64,000 bases of DNA from Eucommia ulmoides. Lineage: Eukaryota > Streptophyta > Magnoliopsida > Garryales > Eucommiaceae. The position numbers were made by a program, and so were the translations under genes. Positions 11,801 to 24,700 of the stretch are shown piece by piece. Below the pieces are notes generated by a model. It was not told where the DNA came from and searched no databases. It saw only the letters and a program-made list of their open reading frames with translations. Every line of letters starts with the position of its first letter. Within the stretch, counting starts at the first letter, position 1. The stretch covers positions 10,610,880 to 10,674,879 of the forward strand of contig CM028336.1 in NCBI GenBank assembly GCA_016647705.1, written 5' to 3'.

Positions 11801-14502
11801 AAAATTTTTAATTTGAGAATTGTTGGGCAGAAACCCAATGGATCATTGGTAGAGAATGATGTTGCTGAATTGGAAATTGGGGAGTTCAATGATGAGCCAA
11901 AAGGAGAAGGTCAAGGGATTAATCTGCTGGGAAAAATTGGATACTGCACGGAACAATTTTTCTCCAATTCAGGACAACCAAACACTCCCCAACGCTTGCT
12001 TTGGTTCAACACAACCTCACATTGGCTTCATTTGGCTTCTTCCTTACAGGTACTCACACCAACTCCAACCACAATAGGCATTTAAATTAGGAAAATTAAT
12101 CTATGAATAATATTTTGCCTACTTAAAAACATATTTACACTCCAATCCAAATAGTATAGAGTGGTCTTGTACTTCTCTCAAATTCAAAAGTTAGCTCACG
12201 AGGTAAGACTTTCCCTCATACTTATAACTTATACACTAGTCTCTTCTATATCCGATGTGAGATAAACCCATCAATCTCCCCTTCACACATTGAATCTTTG
12301 GTCGACTAACTCTCAACCAATCTCTCCCTTTGTGACTATTGGATCAGAGTTATTTTGACCTAAACTCTGATATTAATAGAGGGTGGTCTTGAGTCTTTCT
12401 CAATCTCAAAAACTAGCTAATAAGATAAGGTTTTCTCTCGTACTTACAACTTAACCACCAGCTCCTTCTACATCCCATCTTATGTGAGATAAACCCAACA
12501 ATAAACATTTATTTAGGCAACTTTCTCCAAACTTTCAAATATCTTACATTTGAAAGGCAAATTGCCTTTTAAATGGCACTTGTATTGGAGTTGATTTTTT
12601 TGAATTTGGTTAGGCAGATTAGTAGTTGATGGATTTGGATTGAGGACTGCATAACCCGTTGGAGGTGTTCTCATCCTCCGTAATTACTATTATTATTTTT
12701 TTTTTTTTAAAAAGAGTGATGTTTTAATTTATTAATAATTAATTTATTATAAATCTTTTTTAGGGGATGAAATTAGAGCAATGTGTAAATTCAAGTACTT
12801 GCCTTCCAAAGAAGCCAGAAGTAGTAATTGGTCTCAGGGGCTCAACTGCAAATATATTTGTGGATAATGCTGCTTACAGGGAATTTCTCTTTCAAACCTT
12901 CAAGGTTTCTTCACATGACATGGAAAGTGCTGCTGTTCTCATGGCAAGTTCCTTTTTTCTGACCCTTATTTTTTTTAACAAACCAAACAAGGCCTTAATA
13001 TTTTCTTTGGTTTATCTTTGAGCGACGGACTTAGAAAATTAATCTTAAAATCTTTTAATTTTAAATTTTTAAATCTTAAAAATTACCGCAGAAGTGCAAA
13101 GTGTAATTTGGTCTCCATAGGGGTGCAATGTTCTAATTTTTTCAATCAAATTCTTAAATCGGTCCAATTTCTTTTTGTTAAGGCTATTATTTGTTTAATT
13201 ATGTGAGGAAAATTAACACATGGTTGATTTAGGGAGGGCCAAAGTGTCAATTCCTGTCAGATGATTAAACAGGTGTTAGTATCGGATACGAAATTGAAAC
13301 AAATTCATAATTTCAAGGACTTGAATGAAAAAAATCAAAACGTCAAGTATGAAAATGGCCATCGCACACTTCAGGGACTGATCGTGTAATTAATAGGGGT
13401 TAATTACCTTTTACCCCTTGTATTTTAGTGTTGTTTCATTTCAACTACTCTACTTTAATAACTTACACATCACCCCTTTTTACTATAAAATAAAGAGAAA
13501 AATTCACATTTTATTATAAAAATAAATATAAAATAATTTAATTATTTTTATTTTTTAAATTTAAATTCAATATTTAATGATAATAAAGGAAAAACTAACA
13601 CTTTCTCTCTTTCATTTTTTTTTTTAAAATACAAAATAAAACAAAAATTAAAATAAGTAGTAGTTTTGTCTATTTCATAGAAATTTTTGATGGGATATTT
13701 ATTTTTACTAATTTTTAACATATTCCGTTGAATTAAATTGGTCTTCTAATTTATTATAAGTAGAGAGGGTAAAGTAAGTACATGGACAAAATGAAAAATA
13801 AAATAAAAAATACAAGGGGGGTAAAAAGCAATTAATCATAATTTAAGTAAATTTTCAAATTCAAACCCTAATAACTTGGTTTGACTCCATAAAAATCAGT
13901 GTTCAAGTTTTAACCCACTCCTCCTCCCTTTGAGAAATGGAGATTTTTGCACTTTGTGCCCCTGAAGTTTCAAAGAAATTTAATTTTAACCCATATCCTT
14001 TCAATTTGAACATATTAAACTCTGCAATATTAAAATCATGTCAAGTCAATTATAACGGAAAACAACCACGTGTCAAACACAAAATCACCCTTATGGGTGA
14101 ATTTCATCATAAATAATGACGGAATGATTGACTTGACACGATTTGGATATTTTAAGATTTAATGTATTCAAATTGAAAGTACAGAGATTAAAGTGAAATT
14201 TTTCCAAAACTTCAAAGGTACAAAGTGTAAAAACCTCTGAAAAATATTAAAATGCTGAAATGGGAGTTGCCTAAAATTTTTGTATGGACTTGTTTGGGTG
14301 GCAGACAGGCTTATCAAACGGACATTCGGTGATTGTGATACGCGCGTTATCAAATTTGGCTGGTGCCCAAACAGGGAATAACACAATGTATACCTTTGGG
14401 CCTCTTGCTGCTCTTAATGCCGCCAAAGTTGTTCTTCAATTTATCAAAATATTGAATTCATCATCCACAACCTATAGGAAGCCACTGCTATTAGATCAAT
14501 AG
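8807..14502 (+). CDS. Bark-storage-protein-like phosphorylase-superfamily protein, secreted
   Basis: Six exons: 8807-9059, 10111-10178, 10841-10996, 11831-12049, 12764-12943 and 14305-14502. All reading phases join cleanly into 357 codons plus stop. An in-frame ATG at 8777 would add 10 residues, but 8807 begins a typical signal peptide (LALICFIIIAFAAAA core). The protein belongs to the plant bark/vegetative storage protein branch of the nucleoside phosphorylase (MTA/SAH nucleosidase-like) family. Visible motifs are INREGPYLGLITVF, GIIHFGIARN, SIGDVTVP, WFNTTSHWL, ANIFVDNAAYREF, SSHDMESAAV and VIVIRALSNLAGAQ. Two positions look unusual: GIAGN is expected where GIARN occurs, and the catalytic Asp usual in RGLSDLAGG is Asn here. 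That suggests a storage or binding role rather than nucleosidase activity (inference). The last intron uses a GC donor (GCAAGT at 12944). It is convergent with PDK1. Confidence 0.88.
9690..10056. mobile_element. MITE-like inverted-repeat element in intron 1
   Basis: The left end GGGGTAAATTGTCTGTAATT and the inverse of the right end (GGATAAATTGTCTTTTACC) match, and both are followed by AATTATCACTTTA and TTTTAAAAAATTA. AAAATA occurs at both outer edges as a possible target duplication. There is no ORF. Termini are approximate. Confidence 0.5.
12161..12500 (-). mobile_element. Very small LTR element (TRIM-like) in intron 4
   Basis: Two direct repeats of about 115 bp (12161-12273 and 12383-12500) start GTGGTCTTG and end GTGAGATAAACCCA(T/A)CA. 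They enclose about 110 bp with no coding capacity. On the minus strand the right copy is followed by TATTAATATCAGAGTT, a decayed version of the TGGTATCAGAG primer site for initiator tRNA-Met. The structure fits a terminal-repeat retrotransposon in miniature, in antisense orientation to the gene. Confidence 0.6.
13395..13840. mobile_element. MITE-like inverted-repeat element in intron 5
   Basis: The left end reads AGGGGTTAATTACCTTTTAC followed by CCCTTGTATTTT. The right end, inverted, reads ATGATTAATTGCTTTTTACC followed by CCCCTTGTATTTT. The interior is AT-rich without an ORF. Confidence 0.55.
13941..14236. mobile_element. Second MITE-like element in intron 5
   Basis: The terminal inverted repeat is TTTTTGCACTTTGTGCCCCT then GAAGTTT on the left and TTTTTACACTTTGTACCTTT then GAAGTTT on the inverted right. 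It ends about 70 bp upstream of the last exon, so it sits close to the splice acceptor. No coding capacity. Confidence 0.55.
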
Positions 14503-15759
14503 CGAGATCAACCAATGTTTTTAGCTTAGTGAGAGATCTAGTGTTTAAAAATATCTCTCTCCACCGTTTGTATAAAAAAAAAATAGGGAGAAAAATAAAA
14601 ACCCATATTTTTTTAAGTTTCCATTTGAACTCTCTCAATTGTTAAATGTCATCTATTTTTGTTTGGGTCTTGAATTTTAAGCCCATCAATTTGTAGGATC
14701 ATTTAGCATTAATATTTTTTAGTGGTAACACCACTTCTAACTTATTAATTAAATTGAACCTATAGGCGCAACCTCAATTAAACAAAATTCATTTCATAAA
14801 TAGTCTTTTACAAAAACCCCACCTCGCCCAATAATACCCTTTGAAGAAACTTTACCCATTTGTTCTTCTATTTTTTGTCTCATTTAACGGTCGTCCACTC
14901 TTCCCTTTTCTCATTCTCATGGAGGATGCCACCACCATCATTATGCCACCGTTGCGCCACAATCATGTCATGAAATCACGCCGAAACAACCAACAACAAT
15001 GATCACCACTAACAACAGTGACCACCACCACCTCCACCAACAGCTTCGGCCACCATCGCCTCCACCCACAGCTCCGCCACACGGGATCTCTCTCTCTCTC
15101 TCTCTTTCACACACACACACTCGCTATGGCCTATTGTGAAGTGCCGACCAAGATTTGGACGACGTCGGCCAAATCCTGAGGTCACGGCCCAATTTTGTTT
15201 GTGTACATAATAATATAATTAGCTTAATAATAGATATTGTATAATTTAGGTTTAATTAACTTGTGGACATTGTTTTTGTTTATTAATTTTTTATTGGACA
15301 AATTTTAATTAATAGAGATCAATGTATTTTAGTATGGAGGTGATTATTTTTCTATTTATAGGAAGACAAAAAAATAGGACCGTGCTTGGACCTTAATTTC
15401 TTTAATAACGGGAGATTTTAGATTGGGAAGTAGGACGCAAAGAACAAGTTGGTTCGGCCTCGAACCTTAGACAATCCTGTAATTGTTTATATAGAGCGTA
15501 ACCCGAACCAACCCATGAACAACCTTACCAAACAACTCTTTTCCATTCCTTCCAAGTTCCAACCAAAAATTTACTACTTGTACTTCCACTGAAAAGATTT
15601 ACCACAACATTCTACAAGTAATGGGTTTCCAGGGAAAAGGGAAAATTAGGTGTTCCTCTACAATCTATATATATATATTGTTACATTGAAAGAATAATAA
15701 TATCATTGTCAAAACCCCAAAAAAGAAAACAAAAAAAAAACTAAAAAAAGAAGAAAAAA
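14503..15759. other. Intergenic region between convergent genes
   Basis: Holds the 3' flanks of both genes. A possible poly(A) signal, AATAAA, lies near 14596 for the plus-strand gene. A (TC)n/(AC)n microsatellite lies at about 15088-15121. CCACCA-rich low-complexity sequence at 14920-15080 has no convincing ORF. Confidence 0.5.
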
Positions 15760-18700
15760 TCACCGGTTTTGAAGGGCCTCGATTGCCTTCTTCCACTGCA
15801 ACGCTCTTGGCTTCGAATCCTCGAACGACAAAACTTTCTTCGACTGCATCATCCAGAAATACAATGAACCCCAAAATCATTTCAAGTTGTTTATCAAAGA
15901 GCATCATCATATAGCAAAGAAAACCGATAAAATACGATGGTTCAAAACAAACAAACAAAAAAAAAAAACTAGGGTCTGTTTGGTTGTCCAAATTATCCTG
16001 TAAAAATCTGTCTCCTCTTAAATGTATATTAATTGTATATATCACTTCATTTACGAATGTTTTTATTAAATTTACAATTTCGTTATAAAACAAAAAAGGC
16101 AACATGTTAATTCAGCACCAAGTGACGTCCCGCCCTAAACACCAAACAGCATAAAAGAGCATCTAAATTAAAATCAAAACCATTAGTTATAAACGATTTG
16201 AATATTTCTTTAATTTCCAGAGTAATCCGAAATCAACTGGTTTTACCAAATACTGCAATTACCGGAGGAAATTTAAGATTAACTGAATTTTAAATGCAGC
16301 ACGGCACAAAAGAAATTAGGGAAAACGTGAGACTTACCGTACAGATCTTGAAATGTGAAGGGCTGACGACTTGGACGCTAAGGTCATGCGGATTGTCGGA
16401 CCAAATTATATCGCCTTTTACAACAAGCTTTGCAGGATCCACATAAATTAGCTTTGGCTTGTTTGTGAGTATAAGCTGTACTTTCTTGTTTGTTAGTTTC
16501 TGTATTTTCTTCACCATGGATATCATAACGACGTGTTCACCAGCCTCCAGAAATTGCTGCCTGTAAATGAAAAAAAGAAACGTTAGCTGAATAATAATAT
16601 TCATAAGTAAATAAAAAGTATGAAATGCATGATATTGATGCTTTGTTTGCAAAATCGCAAAATAAACTTTGTTGATTTTTCAGATGTTTTGGCTCGGGAA
16701 GTTAGGCTGGAACTTGGTTAATGTTTTTGCCCCCAAAAAAAATTTGAAAACAGAAAAAAATGTTTTTAATCTTTTTCCCAAATTTTCATAACAAAATAAT
16801 GGGAACAGAACAACAAATGTTATTTTTCCCTTTTTTTTTTTTTTTTTTGTCCTCCAAGTTCTCTAAGAACAGGAAAAAAAAATATATAAACATTTGCAAC
16901 AAGTATCATGCATTGGCATTTTGCGTCCGCATATTTCTAGTCTAACAAGTAACAATAGGGCTGTAAGAAAAACCGATTAAATCGAACTGAATTGAACCGA
17001 ACCGATTCAATTTTGGTTCCGTTTGAACTGAATCGAACCGATTCTAATTTTTTTCCTCCCTAAACTAAACAGGCCCAAATTTCCAAGCCCAACCGTACCC
17101 TTATTCATTTTTTATTATTCAGTCATTCCACAAACTGATTTTCCTAACCTTCATTTCACGACTTCATAATCACCACTGTCCTTAAAAAATCCATTTTCTT
17201 TTTAAAAAATATTATTTTAATTAAAAAAAAACTTGGCCCAACCTATAAATCGAAAACTATTGGCACCCCAAAAAGATTAAACAAACCCAAATTATTTGCC
17301 CAACTCGAAAACCAAAATCAAACCGAATCGATTTTTCGGCTGGTTTAGTTCGGATTTCTTAAAATTATGCAACAAACCAAACCGAACCATTTGCCCCATT
17401 TGTGTTCGGTTTGGTTTTCCATTGGTACCAAAACCAAACCATTTACACTTCTTAACAAGTTGCTCCTTGACATTTCAAATTGGCATTTTTTTTAACTTCA
17501 TCGAGAATATTTCCAACCAAACAAGCAATTGAAACTTCGGGACCAAAATGCCCCACATGCAAAGATACAAGCAAGCTAATGTCGGTTCTAACTTAGAAAA
17601 CTGATTGTTGAGGGTTAGCAAGTGAGGGGTATTTTAGCAAATGGAGGGTGTTACACTTGAATGGATCTAGAAAGTTTGAGAAGTAGCCAAAAGGAAAGAG
17701 AGAGCGCTAAGTCATGCAGTTGTTGATCTCCGACTTGTTTGTAAAGAACCGCATCACTTTAGTTTTTCTCGCGCTGTTTCTATGCGCCATAATGAATTTT
17801 CAATTTCTTTATTTATAATATTTTTTAGGAAAAAATATATTTTAAACCTTCTAGGTATTGACACATTTCTAAATAGTCCCTCTCCGTTTGAACGTTTCAT
17901 TTTAAACCCTCTATAAAAATATTTTTAAATGGTCATTCTATAAAAAAATCCATTAAATCTAACAGAATAGAGGGGCAAAATAGTATTTTTACACTTTTTA
18001 AATTTTTTAATAATTTTCTCCTTTTTTTTTATTTTCTTTTTTCTTTTTTTCCTTAATCTCTTTCTCTTCCTCCCCTGTCTCCCGCTCAACTTTCTCTCCC
18101 TCCCTCCCTATAAAACACCCCTGTAAAACAGGGGGGTGAACACCCCGGTGAAAACAGGGGGTGTTTCACCCTCTGTTAGGGGGTGAAACACCCCCATGCA
18201 AAACGGGGTATGTTGCATGGGGTGTTTCACCCCCCTAAAAAGGGGGTGTTACACTGTTAATGGGGGTGAAAACACCCCTGTAACAGGGGTGTTCACCCCC
18301 TGTGAAAACACCGAAGTTGTTATGATTAACGTCAAGACTTCTGAGATTCGGCAATTCAAAAAGCGCTGGCGGCAGCGGCCCCTCAAACGCATTCTCACTC
18401 AAATTCAAGTGGTGCAGCCTCACCAGGTACCGTATATCTGCCGGAACTTCGCCGGAGAGATTCCTTTTAGACAGATCCAGCCCCGTGATTTGGTAGTTCT
18501 TCCGATCACATTTGACGCCTGACCACGAGCACCAAACGGGAGCCAACCCAGGTTTAGAAAAGCCCGGATTTGGGTCCTCCCAGTCATGGAACGTGTTGAG
18601 GGGGTCCTTGAGAGAGGATTTCAGAGAGAGTACTTGGAGGGGTAAACTAGAGGACGAAGCGGTGGTGGAGAAGACGACTGAAATTCCCGCGAGGAAGATG

Positions 18701-21700
18701 AGAATTGAGAATGGTGTGAAGAAGAAAGAAGGGTGTTTCATGGCTATGGGAGGTTGAAGAAGGGGGTTTTGGATGATGAGAGGTGGGTTGTGTTCATAGA
18801 GGTAAATTTATGGGATGGATTTGATTTTTCTTTTTTGGAGTGCACCCAGATGGTGTTTCATGATGATTAGTTTTCATGAGTGGGAATTTGTTTGGTATGT
18901 AGAGAGAGAAAGGCAGAAGAGAGAGAGAGAAGCTACTATTCCTTCACCTTCTTCAGCTAGACAAACTACAGGCAACTTCAATTTGTAAGTTCTAAAACTC
19001 TTAAGAAATTTTTAGTTACACTTTTAACCCTTAAAGTTTTATACTTTTCTCAAAGGTTTGCATTTGCAAACACAAGATGCTGAAGTTTTCACACCTTAAC
19101 AGGGGGTGTAACACCCCAGTTGAAGGTGGTGAAAACACCCCGGGGTGAGCACCCCTGTTTTGGTTGCGATAGGGAAGGAGGGAGGGAGTTGAGAGAGAGA
19201 GAGAGGGAGGGAGGAAGAGAGAGAGAGTTGAGCGGGAGAGAGTGCAGGAGAGAAGTGAAAGAAGAAAAAAGAAAAGAAAAAGAAAAAATAATAAAAAATG
19301 ATTAAAAAATGAAAAAATATAAAATGACAATTTTGCTCTCAAAATTCAGTTAGTTTGGATGAAATTTCTGACGGAAGAACCAAATAAAAACATGTTTATA
19401 CCTAGAGGGTTTAAAATGAAACGTTCAAACGGAGAGGGACCATTTAGAAATGTGTCAATACCTAGAGATGTTAAAATGTATTTTTCCCTATTTTTTAATA
19501 CCGGTACTTGAATGCTAATGTTGACGGTCGAAAAAGGGTTGAAGGGTATTTTAGTAATTAGAGGGCGTTACACATAATGGACCAAGAGAATATGAGAAAG
19601 GCAGAAAAAACAACAATCAACTCGTCTAAGGGAGAGAGAGAGAGCGCTAAGCCACACAATCGTTGGACTGATTGTGCGACCTCGTACTAGTTTAGGCTAG
19701 GCCTTTGTTTGTTGTAAAAGTATATTGCTTATTGCTTTTTCTGCTAGTCAAGCTTCTTCTCCCTTGTCTTTCAAATGACATTTGAGCTGTCTATTTGTAA
19801 TATAGTTTTGTAACTTTAATTACTTACGTCATTGTCATTAATAACATAGTTAAAGTGGTTCAAATATAGCCTATGTCCGGGGTCTAGTCAACCCAACCGG
19901 TAGGCAACTCTCCCCACGCGGGAGCACATGGTCGGCACGTCCCCGTGGCCATCCTCCATTCCACAATCTCCCTAGAATTCCAATATCGCCGTCTTTACCA
20001 CGACGACCCAGCTCTCTAAGGGGCACACGAGTGGTACTGTCTTGCGTACCGATTGAACTTTATACGGCTTAGAGAGCACGTGTGGTAATTTTCTCTCACA
20101 CGACTCCTTGAATTTGTGGTATGAGAACGATGACCGTTAGTGACTTGCATACGGATTGGACTTCGTACTGCTTCTGAACTAATCAATCTTAAAGATTGTT
20201 TAACTTAATGAAAGTAAATTGTTGTGGCGATAACGATTACAACGGAGGCGTTAGGGACATTCTGGCATGGCGTTGGCTAATGTTTTGGTACTTGTACCGG
20301 TGAAGACGCCGGAAGAACTAGTGGATAGCAGCAATGGTGGAACTTCGGTGCTGGCAGGTATGCAAGTAGCCCCGGTGTTGACATTGGAGAGATTGCCAGC
20401 GAAGCTGCTAAAGCCATTGTTGGCAAGGCTATCATCGGCAAGGGTACTCGACACCATTTTCGGTAGGGCTACAGACAGCCGTCGCTGGCAGGGTTGTCGT
20501 TGTCGCCACCGTCGTTGTTGTGGACGTTAGCATCGGCGACAATTGTGTTGTGGTTCATGCAGATACCCGGGATGATGCGCCACCGTAATCATTTCTTTCC
20601 CTGAATTAAGGCATTAAAAAGGTATTTACCTTTTTTTCACCTTCCTTAATTAGGACACTGAATATGGAAATTACCTTATTGATCACTTTCTTTTTGATAC
20701 CACCTACATTTGACCCCCAAGGCTTGTATGACTGCATAGCCTGTTAGGGAAGTACATACCTTTCGCTTTTCTCTGTCACTTGTATTGCTAGCCCGCTATC
20801 CGGTGGTCGTATGACTTTATATTTGTCTTCTTTATATTTGGTCGCCATGATTCTTTTTCGTAAAGGATCAACGAAGTGATTTATTTAGTAGAACCCAACT
20901 CTTTCTCGGGTGTGGGCAAACTCTGAGCTTTTTGATTTGCCCCCCGGTTAGCAAAGCAGTGATGATGATCTTGCGGCAGCACCTAGCAGTGCTAATGTTG
21001 GATGTAACTTCAAAGCCTTTTCATTTTGGCCCCCAGTCGGCAGAGTGGCGACGAACATGCGATGGTGCCAATACTAAATCTAGGCCATACCTAATAATGT
21101 TAAGGTTAGGTGCAACTTCAAAAGTATTTCATTTTAGCCCTCACTCAGCAGAGCGATGATGAATGTGTGGCGGTGCCGATACTGGATTTGGGCAACACCT
21201 GACAACGCTAAGTTTGGATAACAAATGTTTTTTCCTGAATTAAATAAATCTTTTCTCCAATTGACATTTATTATTCTACTTCATGTCTTCGTCACGGAAA
21301 GGCACCACATGCACGGTCAGAAGGTAATCATGTTGGGGGAATGGTTGTTCATTAACATTGGGTCGGTCCTTCAACTGAATGTCTCCATTTTGAAGACGCT
21401 TGTTGAATATTTGTCAAAGAGTCTGACAATCTTTTGTATTGTGTGTTACGCTGCGATGGAAGGAGTAATACTTCCCCCAAACTTGCTCCTCACGCATTGG
21501 TACTCTATCTACCGGTGGCAATGTAATTTCTGCATACTTGATACCATTAGCCAATAGCTCGTCAACTTCAGCCACACCACAGGGGAACTCAAGTGGTTCG
21601 TCCCGTTGGCGTTGGTTACTGCCGCTTGCGGGCTGGTATGCCCATCGTCTCAATTGCACAACCGTAACCATGACAGCCTTGTAACCGATAGAGTTCTTCC

Positions 21701-24700
21701 AGAAATTATTTGCCGGTCGTGGCTGAGGTACTTGAACTATCTCATTGAGTTTTTAGGCGACATCGGCAAGGCATTTGAACATCGGAAGTTTGAGATTGAT
21801 GAGATGTATTTTGTATTCTCTCAGCATGCCTTTGATGCACACACACACTAAGAGGCTTTAATCGATGGACTCGCGACATTCCAATGCCAAATCGCGGAAA
21901 CAGGAAAGGTATGAGACAACATCTTCGTCCAACCTTAGGGTTTCTTTGGTAACAGTAAATGATGTGAGCTCTTGCTCGGCTTGGAAGAATTTGGCATAAA
22001 AGCAAGCAATTAGGTCTTCCCTTGATAAGATGGATCCAACCGACAATGAATTTGAGAATTCTTTTAGTCTGATGTTAGTGTTAAAGTAACAAAAGAATAT
22101 GAAAAAAATTGAGAATGTTTAACCATTGTGTTAGTCTTTTCCTCTATTTATAATAAAATTTAGGAAACCATACAACAAACAATAAATCATACAAGAAACC
22201 CTAAGTAATACGGGAAAAACACAAATACCCTTTAACCCTTCCCCTCAAGCTGGAGCACATATATTGTATGCTCCTAATTTATTACAAATGTACTTTATCC
22301 TTGAACCGCCCAACGGTTTAGTAAATATATCAGTTAACTGATTAACTGAATTTACATATTTCGTCAAAATCTGCTTCTGCAACAATTCTTCTCGAATAAA
22401 GTGACAATCAATTTCAATGTGTTTTGTTCTCTCATGGAAGACTGGGTTAGATGTAATGTGAAGTGCTGCTTGATTATCACATACCAGGTCCATTGGTGAA
22501 GAGTGTTCAAATCCAAGTTCTTCCAATAAATGTTTCAACCAAGTTAACTCACAAGTGGTATGGGTCATTGCCCAGTATTCCGATTCTGCACTTGACTGCG
22601 TCACTACCATCTTCTTTTTGCTCTTCCAAGAGACATGGTTACCACCAACAAACACACAATACCCTGTAGTAGACTTTCTATCCAAGGGTGATCCGACCCA
22701 ATCTGCATCTGTGTAGCCCTTTATTTGAGTATGACCAAAATTTTGATATAGCAAACCGTAACTAGGAGCACTTTTCAAATATCAGAGAATACGGATCACT
22801 GCATCCCAGTAACAAGTCATTGGACGATCCAAGATCTAACTGATAACACTAATATCAAATGAGATATTTGGCCTGATAATTGTCAAGTAGTTCAACTTCC
22901 CAACTAACTGTCTATATTGCGATGAATCTGTCAGCGGTATACCCTGATCTGACAACAGTTTGGTATTTGGATCCATAGATGAGTCAATCGGTTTAACTCT
23001 TAGCATTCATGTTCCGCCCAATAGGTCAAAGACATATTTTCTCTGAGACAGGTAAATGCTTTGACTTGATCGAGCAACTTCAATCCCCAATAAATACTTT
23101 AGGTAACCCGAATCTTTGGTTTGAAACTTACTATGCAAAAACTTTTTGAGTTCTTGAATACTACCATGGTCATCCACGGTAATCACGATATTATCCATAT
23201 ACATAAGCAACAATATTCTCCCGACTTTACTATGCATATTGAAGACAAAATGATCTACTCCACAACGCCAAAGGCCAAATTCAGTGACCACTTCACTAAA
23301 TCTTTCAAACCATGTTTTAGGAGACTACTTGAGGCCATAAATAGATTTATTCAAGTGACATACAAAATCAGATTCCTCCTGAGAAACAAACCTAGGAGGT
23401 TGCTTCATATATACTTCCTCAGTCAGATCGTCATTTAAGAAAACAATCTTGATATCGAACTGATGTAATGGCCAACAAAAAGTCGTAGCCAGAGAGTTGA
23501 ACAAGCGAACAGAAGCAAGCTTAGTAATGAGAGAAAAAGTCTCATAGTAATCAAGACTGTATACCTGAGTATAGCCTTTGGTAACTAAGCGAGCCTTGAG
23601 TCGATCAATGGTGCCATCCGGATGAACTTTGACAGTGTATACCCATTTACATTCAACTATTGTTTTGTCAGGCGGAAGTGAGACGAGATCCCAAGTGTCA
23701 TTCCGATATAAGGCAAGTATTTCTTCTTCCATTGCTTTTGCCCAACCAGGGTGAGTGAGGGCCTCTGAAACAAACTTAGAAATAGAAACAGAGGACAGAG
23801 AAGCAACAAAAGATGAGTATGAAGGAAATAGGTGTGTATCCGAGACAAAGTCGGAAATAAGATGGTTAGTATAGGTATGCTTACTCTTCCGGATGGCAAT
23901 GGGCATGTCCAGGTTAGACATAAATGGGTTAGTTGGAGAAGAATCTGAGGACACAGAATCGATGGGTGCGATAACGAAGGCAATCTTTTGACGACGAGAG
24001 TATACCTGCAAAAAGAGCTGAAGGACGATTAGGCGAGATTGGATCTGGAGTAGGGGAAGATAGTGTAGGGTTTGGTACACTTGGCAAATGAAGTGTAACA
24101 TCCAGATCATCTCGAGAGAATGGGGTAGAAAAATAAAGGGTAGACTTAAAGAATGTAACATTTACACACACAAATGAGCAACGTAATGATGGACTATAAC
24201 AACGATAACCCTTTTGTGTGCGAGAACAGCGAAGGAAAACACATTTTAAAGCACAGAGATCTAGTTTATCCCTGTCAGGAGTCAACTGATGCACAAGACA
24301 AACACACTCAAATATTCGAGGGGTAAACTAAACAAGGGTGAATGAGGAAAAAGAATAGAATGGGGAACCTTGCCATTTAGGGTAGAAGACGGCATCTTGT
24401 TGATTAAGAAGCAAGATGTAAGAACCGCATCACCCCAAAAATGTTTGGGAATGTTCATCTCAAAGAGTACAGGCCACTTTTAGGAGATGTCCATTCTTAC
24501 GCTCAGCAACTCCATTTTACTGCGGTGTGTGAGGACAAAAAGACTGATACAAGAAACCAGAGTGTGACATAAATGAAATGGTTCAGAAAAATATTCTTGA
24601 GCGTTACCACTTCGAAGAATACGCACTGGTACATTAAATTGAGTTTAAATTTCAGCACAAAATACACGAAAAATAAAAAATAATTTTAAACGATCTTTCA

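Larger units (their letters stand above)
17828..19488. mobile_element. Pack-MULE carrying an LRR receptor kinase fragment
   Basis: A 1661-bp element. The left end (GGAAAAAATATATTTTAAAC, CTAGGTATTGACACATTTCT, CCCTCTCCGTTTGAACG) matches the inverted right end over at least 170 bp. More loosely, through CT-rich and GGGGTG/CACCCC motifs, the match runs about 330-390 bp (17828-18160 versus 19095-19488). An exact 9-bp target duplication, TATTTTTTA, flanks it. There is no transposase. Between the long inverted repeats lies a gene fragment with a signal peptide and LRR N-terminus on the minus strand, plus what looks like its 5' flank (18742 to about 19080). It sits in intron 9 of PDK1, so its cargo is in the same sense as PDK1. 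Confidence 0.85.

Noticed and set aside
15665..16105. 146-codon minus-strand ORF overlapping the last PDK1 exon
   Set aside because: Different frame from the PDK1 exon 15843-15760 and without homology.
18235..18741. The LRR frame as an independent host gene
   Set aside because: It stops after the first repeats, its last codons are transposon sequence, and it lies between inverted repeats with a 9-bp duplication; capture explains it better.
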